A stretch of 9,504 nt of DNA from Candidatus Methylarchaceae archaeon HK01M. GTDB taxonomy: Archaea > Thermoproteota > Nitrososphaeria > Nitrososphaerales > JACAEJ01. The stretch covers positions 1 to 9,504 of the forward strand of contig JAKLZD010000108.1 in assembly GCA_024256245.1 (NCBI GenBank). Reading direction: 5' to 3'. The notes beneath the pieces are model-generated. The model did not search any database. It saw only the letters and a list, made by a program, of their open reading frames with translations, and was not told the DNA's origin. The translations under genes and the position numbers were made by a program. This document shows positions 5,603 to 9,504 of this stretch, piece by piece; positions within the stretch are counted from its first letter, which is position 1, and every line of letters starts with the position of its first letter.

Positions 5603-5679
5603 CCAAGGTAAATGGGTATAGAAGAGGTTGAGAGGTACGACCCAAATAGTTTTCGTATCGTAACTTAACTATTCCTTGG
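5603..5679 (+). ncRNA. Candidate structured RNA: three-way junction in the pyrC leader region
   Basis: Three perfect helices nest with almost no unpaired linker. P1 is CCAAGG (5603-5608) with CCTTGG (5674-5679). P2 is TGGGT (5613-5617) with ACCCA (5640-5644). P3 is AATAGTT (5645-5651) with AACTATT (5667-5673). P2 abuts P3 directly, P3 abuts P1 directly, and only TAAA joins P1 to P2, as in a compact three-way junction. The stretch looks less AT-rich than its flanks. It could be an independent small RNA, a cis-regulatory leader for the downstream dihydroorotase gene, or chance. The helices are short and partly AU, and a micro-ORF overlaps the fold. It does not fit tRNA: there is no 7-bp acceptor, no T-arm consensus and no CCA-proximal pairing. 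Strand is assumed from the downstream gene. Confidence 0.35.
5612..5668 (+). CDS. Possible 18-residue micro-ORF / leader peptide
   Basis: ATG at 5612 opens MGIEEVERYDPNSFRIVT and ends at TAA 5666-5668. AAGG at 5605-5608 is three bases upstream, close for a Shine-Dalgarno. The composition, rich in charged residues with ordinary codons, looks protein-like and not random, so it could also be the remnant of a longer gene's N-terminus. It overlaps the proposed three-way junction almost completely, and its AAGG lies in the P1 helix, so translation and folding would exclude one another. No homologue is recognised. There is no independent evidence of translation. Confidence 0.2.
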   Translation: MGIEEVERYDPNSFRIVT

Positions 5680-5693
5680 CAAAGGTACCAGCT

Positions 5694-5718
5694 ACTTATA
5701 AAAAGGTTATTTATACAT
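5694..5718 (+). promoter_or_regulatory. Dihydroorotase promoter (two TATA-like elements)
   Basis: Two TATA-like elements lie close together: TTATAAAAAG at 5696-5705 and ATTTATACAT at 5709-5718. The second would place transcription start near 5738-5742, leaving a short leader with an AGAGG Shine-Dalgarno (5749-5753) nine bases before the ATG at 5763. If this is the main promoter, the folded region upstream is outside the dihydroorotase mRNA and would need its own promoter. Confidence 0.5.
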
Positions 5719-5762
5719 GAGAAGATATATTTTCAAATTTCTTGAACTAGAGGAAAGAAAGG

Positions 5763-7064
5763 ATGAGCGAAATTATAAACATAGTCAATGCAAAGGTATG
5801 GGTTAAGGGCAAGATATTAGAGGGCGGCATAACCATAATAGGGGATAGGATCGCCAAGATAGGTAAGGAGAGCGCTCTTAAAAAGGCTGAAAGAACATTC
5901 GACGCTGGGGGGAGGCTTTTGCTCCCAGGTTTCATAGACGTCCATACCCATCTCAGAGATTTTGAGCTATCTTACAAAGAGGACTTTTCATCTGGCACAA
6001 CAGCAGCGGTAGCAGGCGGATTCACAACTGTATTGGATATGTCAAACAACAAGCCACCCACAATGACGCCGGAGATCGTTAGAGCAAGGATTCAGAAGGC
6101 TGAAGGAAATCTATTTTGTGATGTAGGCTTTTACGCAACGCCTAGGAGCCCTAAGGAAGTAGACAATTTGGTAGATTCTGGTTGTATAGCTATGAAAATA
6201 TACATGTCAAAGCCTCTAGACTACGAGAGATACTCTACAGAGAGAGAGATTATTGAGTTGATCAAGAAGACATCATCGGCAGGTATAGTTCTCTCTGTGC
6301 ATGCAGAAGACCCTAATATGATAAAGCGGTTCAAGGGCGATTTATCACCAGAACTTCATGCAAGATCTCATCCCATAAAAGCTGAAGAGAGGGCGATAGA
6401 TATGGTGATAAGGGCTTCAAAAATATCTGGAGGGAAGTTACATATATGCCACGTCTCCACCCTCGAAGGCTTGAATAAAATCAAGAGCGCAAAGAGAAAG
6501 GGCGTCGATGTAACATGTGAGGCAACACCCCACCATACAGTCCTTACGAATGAAGTATTTGAGAAGTTGGGCAAGAAATCGATAGTCGAGCCTCCTCTGC
6601 GTTCAAAGAGGCATATGGAAGCGATATTAAAGGGGATATCGAAGGGAGATGTGGACATCCTTGTTACGGATCATGCTCCTCATACATTAGGAGAGAAGGA
6701 TGGGGGGAGTCCTGGTTTCCCCGGTCTCGAGACGGCCGTACCAATCTTCTTCACTCTGGTACGAGATGGTCTACTCACTCTAGATAGGGTAATCGATGCT
6801 TTTACGATAAACCCAGCAGAGAGATTCTCTTTACCTGATGCTGGAAAGATCGAGGTAGGGAGGATGGCGAACCTCACAATGATCAATTTAAAGAGCGAGA
6901 GAAAAATAGATTCAGACAAATTCTTTTCAAAATCTAAGTTCTCCCCCTTTGATGGTATGGTGGTCAAGGCTTGTGTTCATGCTACCTTCATCAGAGGCAG
7001 AGCGGTCTTCTTGGATGGGGAGATAGTTTCATCAAAAAAGGCAGGAAAGATTCTACATGGTTGA
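5763..7064 (+). CDS. pyrC: Dihydroorotase
   Basis: Dihydroorotase reversibly cyclises N-carbamoyl-L-aspartate to dihydroorotate, the third step of de novo pyrimidine synthesis, in the cytoplasm. The 433-residue protein is full length for the amidohydrolase-type (class I) family. Metal and substrate residues are visible: HTHLR (His61, His63, Arg65), DMSNNKPPT (92-100, corresponding to the usual MPNTxPPT), Lys145 in AMKIYMSK (the likely carboxylated bridging lysine), His180 in SVHAED, His230 in HICHVST, and Asp303 in VTDHAPH. GFPGLETAVP (318-327) is the class I signature near the C-terminal end of the barrel. The ATG has an AGAGG Shine-Dalgarno. It overlaps the Mut7-C gene by 8 bases, so the two are translationally linked. 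No other pyr gene is in the window. Hydantoinase/allantoinase relatives are less likely given the LETAVP motif. Confidence 0.9.
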   Translation: MSEIINIVNAKVWVKGKILEGGITIIGDRIAKIGKESALKKAERTFDAGGRLLLPGFIDVHTHLRDFELSYKEDFSSGTTAAVAGGFTTVLDMSNNKPPTMTPEIVRARIQKAEGNLFCDVGFYATPRSPKEVDNLVDSGCIAMKIYMSKPLDYERYSTEREIIELIKKTSSAGIVLSVHAEDPNMIKRFKGDLSPELHARSHPIKAEERAIDMVIRASKISGGKLHICHVSTLEGLNKIKSAKRKGVDVTCEATPHHTVLTNEVFEKLGKKSIVEPPLRSKRHMEAILKGISKGDVDILVTDHAPHTLGEKDGGSPGFPGLETAVPIFFTLVRDGLLTLDRVIDAFTINPAERFSLPDAGKIEVGRMANLTMINLKSERKIDSDKFFSKSKFSPFDGMVVKACVHATFIRGRAVFLDGEIVSSKKAGKILHG

Positions 7065-7533
7065 TATTAAATTTATAGCAGACAGTATGCTGGGAACCTT
7101 GGCTAGAAAGCTGAGAATCTATGGATTCGATGTTCTTTATGATGCTGAAAGCCTTGATGAAGAGATTTTAGCAATCGCAAAGAGGGATGGGAGAGTTATC
7201 TTAACTTCCGATAAGGATCTTCACAAAAGAGCCGTATCGAATAGATTAAAGTCTATCTGGATATCAGGAGAGGAAGATGAGGATAGAATAGTTACTGTAT
7301 TCAAGAGCTTCGGGTTGACCCCAGAGCTCGATCCAGAAAGTTCGAGATGTTCTTTATGCAACGGTGAGATAAAGGAGATCGATAAAGATAGTTTGGGAAG
7401 TCGAATTCCAGAGCGTGTGATAGAGGGCCATGATCGTTTCTATTCTTGCGTTAATTGTGGCAAAATATATTGGATGGGAGGGCACTGGAAAAGGCTCAAG
7501 AAACTCTCAGAAAGGGTCAGGCAGAGACTCTAA
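7057..7533 (+). CDS. Mut7-C family PIN-like RNase with zinc ribbon
   Basis: This 158-residue protein matches the Mut7-C RNase domain family (PF01927), a PIN-like nuclease fold followed by a zinc ribbon. Acidic residues suited to metal binding are Asp9 in FIADSML, Asp34/Glu35 in SLDEEIL, and Asp52 and Asp54 in LTSDKDL. The ribbon is Cys98-x2-Cys101 and Cys131-x2-Cys134, followed by the characteristic YWMGGHW (138-144). Length is typical of stand-alone archaeal members. The substrate is unknown; RNA cleavage is inferred from the PIN-like fold and from the Mut-7 protein of Caenorhabditis. The ATG overlaps the dihydroorotase stop by 8 bases and has AGGAAAG upstream. The functional link with pyrimidine synthesis is not obvious. 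Confidence 0.88.
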   Translation: MVDIKFIADSMLGTLARKLRIYGFDVLYDAESLDEEILAIAKRDGRVILTSDKDLHKRAVSNRLKSIWISGEEDEDRIVTVFKSFGLTPELDPESSRCSLCNGEIKEIDKDSLGSRIPERVIEGHDRFYSCVNCGKIYWMGGHWKRLKKLSERVRQRL

Positions 7534-7535
7534 CA

Positions 7536-7556
7536 AATTTAAATCAGAGTATATGT
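7536..7556 (+). promoter_or_regulatory. Possible internal promoter before AMMECR1
   Basis: The 43-base gap between the Mut7-C and AMMECR1 genes contains AATTTAAAT and AGTATATG, both TATA-like. A start from the first would fall just upstream of the TTG. This may only be AT-rich spacer inside an operon. Confidence 0.25.
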
Positions 7557-7576
7557 TCCTTTAGAGTTGAGAGGCC

Positions 7577-8188
7577 TTGAAGATAAGTGATGATGAAGGG
7601 AAGCTCTTGGTAAAGATTGCAAGAGATGCTATAGAGACTTTTGTTAGAGAGAGCAAGAGGATTAGATTACCTAAAGATCTACCAGAAAAATTATATGAGA
7701 AGTCTGGAGTTTTCGTTACGATCAATAAATTTGATGGTTGTGAAAGACAGCTTAGAGGATGCATCGGTCACCCATACCCGGATGAGCCCTTGATTGAGGC
7801 TGTCATTGACTCAGGAATTGCTGCAGCTGTTGAAGACCCTAGGTTTGAGCCTCTTTCAGTGGATGAGCTCGATGAGGCGGCTATCGAGGTTAGCGTCCTA
7901 ACCCCTCCAGAAATCATAACCGTGATATCGCCAAAAGAGTATCCATCAAAGATCGAGGTAGGAGAAGATGGTTTGATCGTCAGATGGCCGCGGGGCAGTG
8001 GTCTGCTCCTCCCCCAAGTTCCAGTAGAGTACAACTGGGATGTTAGAGAGTTTCTATCTCACACATGCATGAAGGCTGGAGCAACACCCGATACTTGGCT
8101 TTCGCCCGATACTAAGATCTATAAATTTCAAGCTATAATATTCGAGGAAGTTGAGCCAAGAGGTAGAGTAATTAGGAAGAAGACATAA
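7577..8188 (+). CDS. AMMECR1 domain protein
   Basis: This 203-residue protein covers the whole AMMECR1 domain, a family found in archaea, bacteria and eukaryotes whose biochemical role is unsettled. The hallmark LRGCIG is at residues 59-64. Other family motifs are EKSGVFVTI (41-49), a stretch ending in AAAVEDPRFEPLSVDEL, IEVSVLTPPE, the VGEDGLIVRWPRGSGLLLPQVPVEY region, and FLSHTCMKAG with WLSPDTKIYKF. The LRGCIG segment forms a conserved surface pocket with Cys62, thought to be an active or binding site. TTG at 7577 is forced because TGA precedes it in frame by three codons and no ATG gives a full domain; the GAGAGG just upstream is unusually close to the start. The glycosyltransferase gene follows after 13 bases. 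Confidence 0.93.
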   Translation: MKISDDEGKLLVKIARDAIETFVRESKRIRLPKDLPEKLYEKSGVFVTINKFDGCERQLRGCIGHPYPDEPLIEAVIDSGIAAAVEDPRFEPLSVDELDEAAIEVSVLTPPEIITVISPKEYPSKIEVGEDGLIVRWPRGSGLLLPQVPVEYNWDVREFLSHTCMKAGATPDTWLSPDTKIYKFQAIIFEEVEPRGRVIRKKT

Positions 8189-8203
8189 AGGGAATTTTCC
8201 CTT
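8188..8203 (+). promoter_or_regulatory. Hairpin covering the glycosyltransferase ribosome-binding site
   Basis: AAGGGA (8188-8193) and TCCCTT (8198-8203) form a perfect 6-bp stem with the loop ATTT. The stem holds the only Shine-Dalgarno (AGGGA) of the next gene on one arm and the first two bases of its TTG start on the other. The stop codon of AMMECR1 ends at the base of the stem. Ribosomes finishing AMMECR1 would open the stem, so translational coupling is the simplest reading. A terminator is unlikely because no T tract follows. Confidence 0.4.
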
Positions 8204-9374
8204 GGTCCGACGCGTTTACATGCCCATCTTCGGCTCGGGCTTAGGCCATGCAAACAGGATGATGCTGATTGCCAAAAGTTTACAGAAGGATGGAGCAGAG
8301 GTCAGGTTCTCCTCTTCTTTTGAAGTTGCAAACTACCTAACAGATAAGGGATTTAACTGTAATATAGTACCTTTAGTAGACGTAAAATGGAATGAAAAAG
8401 GAGAGCTTTCCGTCTCTACCGTCTCAAGGGAAGCTTTACCTGCTTTCAAGAATTTTGTGCATCAATTGATGCTTGAAATTGCGGAGATGAGGTCTCTCGC
8501 TCCCAATCTTGTTCTATCTGATTCCAGACTTTCAGGTGTCTTGGCTGCAAAATTGCTCGGATTGCCATCTTTTGTGATACTAAATCAGGTCAGGATTTTA
8601 TTCTCTACAAGAAAGAGAAGGATTCTACCAGTTTTAGAAGACATCGATGCTGAAATCTTGGGGAAGCTCTGGTCTTTTTGTAAGGGGATAATTCTGCCCG
8701 ATCTGCCACCTCCTTACACAATTTCAGAGAGAAACCTTTGGGGGGTTGGGTCGATTAAAGGGAAGTTTCGTTATGTCGGTTTTATGGTCCAAAAACCAGT
8801 CATTGATGAAAGAGATTTGGAGAGAATCTCTAAAGAACTTAACATAAAGAAAGAAAGGCCAACTGTATTCGCCCAGATCAGTGGACCTTCTCCAACCAAA
8901 AAGAAAATTGTAAAGACGGTATTAAAGACGGCAAAAATTTATGGCGGGAAGTATAATTTTGTGATATCAGAGGGCGTGTTAGGGGGCAAGTCTGAGGCGA
9001 TAAAATTTGATGGAGGAGTGTATTATGAATGGTGTCCCATCAAAGATGAGTTATTCGCTTTAGCTGATTTAGTTATCATTAGAGCTGGACATTCGACAAT
9101 AGCTCAATCGATCTTGTTCGGTAAACCTATGGTCACGATCCCCATCAGTACTCATAGTGAGCAGATAAGCAATGCAAAAAAAGTCTTAAAGCTCGGCATA
9201 GGTACGTCGATGGATCAAAGATATCTGTCTCCTGAAAAGATTGAGGAGGCCATCTCTTCGATTATAGAAGATGGGTGTGTAAGAAATGTTGAGAAGTTGA
9301 AGAGCATAGCCAACAAATTTGATGGTGTTAAGAATACTGTGAATATGATTAAGGATTACATAAGATCAACTTAA
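8202..9374 (+). CDS. GT28/MurG-like glycosyltransferase (GT-B fold)
   Basis: This 390-residue soluble or peripheral protein has the two Rossmann-like halves of GT-B enzymes. The N-terminal half has the glycine loop GSGLGHANRMMLIAKSL (11-27), the acceptor-side loop seen in MurG-like transferases. The C-terminal half carries the nucleotide-sugar signature RAGHSTIAQSILFGKPMVTI (294-313) and THSEQISNA (317-325), with Glu320-Gln321 as the likely ribose contact. Known relatives use UDP-sugars; donor and acceptor here are unknown. A role in surface glycan or glycolipid assembly is inferred from the family, since archaea lack peptidoglycan. No signal peptide or membrane helix is seen. The start is TTG at 8202, behind an AGGGA Shine-Dalgarno held in a hairpin; ATG at 8220 would cut six residues from the first strand. 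It closes the visible operon. Confidence 0.82.
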   Translation: MVRRVYMPIFGSGLGHANRMMLIAKSLQKDGAEVRFSSSFEVANYLTDKGFNCNIVPLVDVKWNEKGELSVSTVSREALPAFKNFVHQLMLEIAEMRSLAPNLVLSDSRLSGVLAAKLLGLPSFVILNQVRILFSTRKRRILPVLEDIDAEILGKLWSFCKGIILPDLPPPYTISERNLWGVGSIKGKFRYVGFMVQKPVIDERDLERISKELNIKKERPTVFAQISGPSPTKKKIVKTVLKTAKIYGGKYNFVISEGVLGGKSEAIKFDGGVYYEWCPIKDELFALADLVIIRAGHSTIAQSILFGKPMVTIPISTHSEQISNAKKVLKLGIGTSMDQRYLSPEKIEEAISSIIEDGCVRNVEKLKSIANKFDGVKNTVNMIKDYIRST

Positions 9375-9452
9375 CTTCTTTGAAGTGATGCGAAAATTAA
9401 ACTGAGTTCGACCAGGACTTGAAGTAAAATTAATATCGACCTTACTCACAAT

Positions 9453-9460
9453 AATTATAT
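9453..9460 (+). promoter_or_regulatory. Candidate TATA box for a gene starting at the right edge
   Basis: AATTATAT is centred about 23 bases upstream of an ATG at 9479, close to the usual distance from an archaeal TATA box to the transcription start. The intervening bases are AT-rich with no Shine-Dalgarno, as expected of a leaderless transcript. Confidence 0.35.
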
Positions 9461-9478
9461 CGTAAATTAAAAACAAAA

Positions 9479-9504
9479 ATGTCAAGTTATCCAATAAAAG
9501 ATTC
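9479..9504 (+). CDS. Possible start of a leaderless gene (truncated)
   Basis: ATG at 9479 is followed by seven open codons (MSSYPIKD) to the right edge. The only support is its position downstream of a TATA-like box and the lack of a competing feature. The product cannot be guessed from eight residues. Confidence 0.25.

Noticed and set aside
5603..5679. tRNA gene in the spacer before dihydroorotase
   Set aside because: The helices do not match cloverleaf spacing, and no T-arm or D-arm consensus is present.
9374..9386. Hairpin ACTTC-TTT-GAAGT at the glycosyltransferase stop as a terminator
   Set aside because: The stem is only 5 bp and no T tract follows, so it is not a supported terminator.
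9384..9440. C/D-box sRNA-like sequence (GTGATGC ... CTGA ... TGAAGTA) after the glycosyltransferase
   Set aside because: A C-like and a D'-like box occur, but no convincing final D box and no terminal helix; TTGAAGT is just a short direct repeat.
1..9504. CRISPR array, insertion sequence, integrase or defence island
   Set aside because: No regularly spaced repeats, no transposase or nuclease-helicase genes and no terminal inverted repeats were seen; the gene set is housekeeping.

Overview
The window is about 40% G+C by eye and comes from an archaeon. The evidence is an archaeal-type S-adenosylmethionine synthetase, a short archaeal Sm protein, a RadA-type recombinase paralogue, a long RqcH/NEMF protein with a C-terminal extension, a CBS protein ending in a zinc ribbon, Mut7-C and AMMECR1 proteins, TATA-like promoter elements and heavy use of TTG/GTG starts. 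The gene set would fit a TACK lineage such as Bathyarchaeia, but that placement is only a guess.

Layout. Positions 1-1042 (minus strand) hold a two-gene unit: a TTG-started Sm-like RNA-binding protein followed 12 bases later by the SAM synthetase, which runs off the left edge. Positions 1043-1527 hold a short DUF4177-like gene with an in-frame TAA, its candidate operator and a pyrimidine-rich terminator. At 1528-2590 (plus) a HhH-less RadA paralogue, whose expected catalytic glutamate is leucine, is followed by an unrecognised helical protein. At 2574-2870 (minus) a three-helix EMC6-like membrane protein converges on that gene and diverges from rqcH, with almost no spacer. Positions 2894-5495 (plus) hold rqcH and a CBS/zinc-ribbon gene. 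Positions 5496-5762 are an intergenic leader with TATA-like elements, a predicted three-way-junction RNA fold and an overlapping 18-codon micro-ORF. Positions 5763-9374 (plus) hold dihydroorotase, Mut7-C (8-base overlap), AMMECR1 and a GT28/MurG-like glycosyltransferase. The last bases may begin a leaderless gene.

How the parts relate. The window is mostly informational and housekeeping: RNA metabolism and methyl-donor synthesis on the left, recombination and ribosome/membrane-protein quality control in the middle, pyrimidine synthesis and cell-surface sugar chemistry on the right. No CRISPR array, insertion sequence, integrase, phage gene, tRNA or rRNA was seen. The points most worth a second look are the structured RNA/micro-ORF upstream of dihydroorotase, the stop-interrupted DUF4177 gene, the altered RadA paralogue with its small neighbour, and the EMC6-like/RqcH divergent pair.
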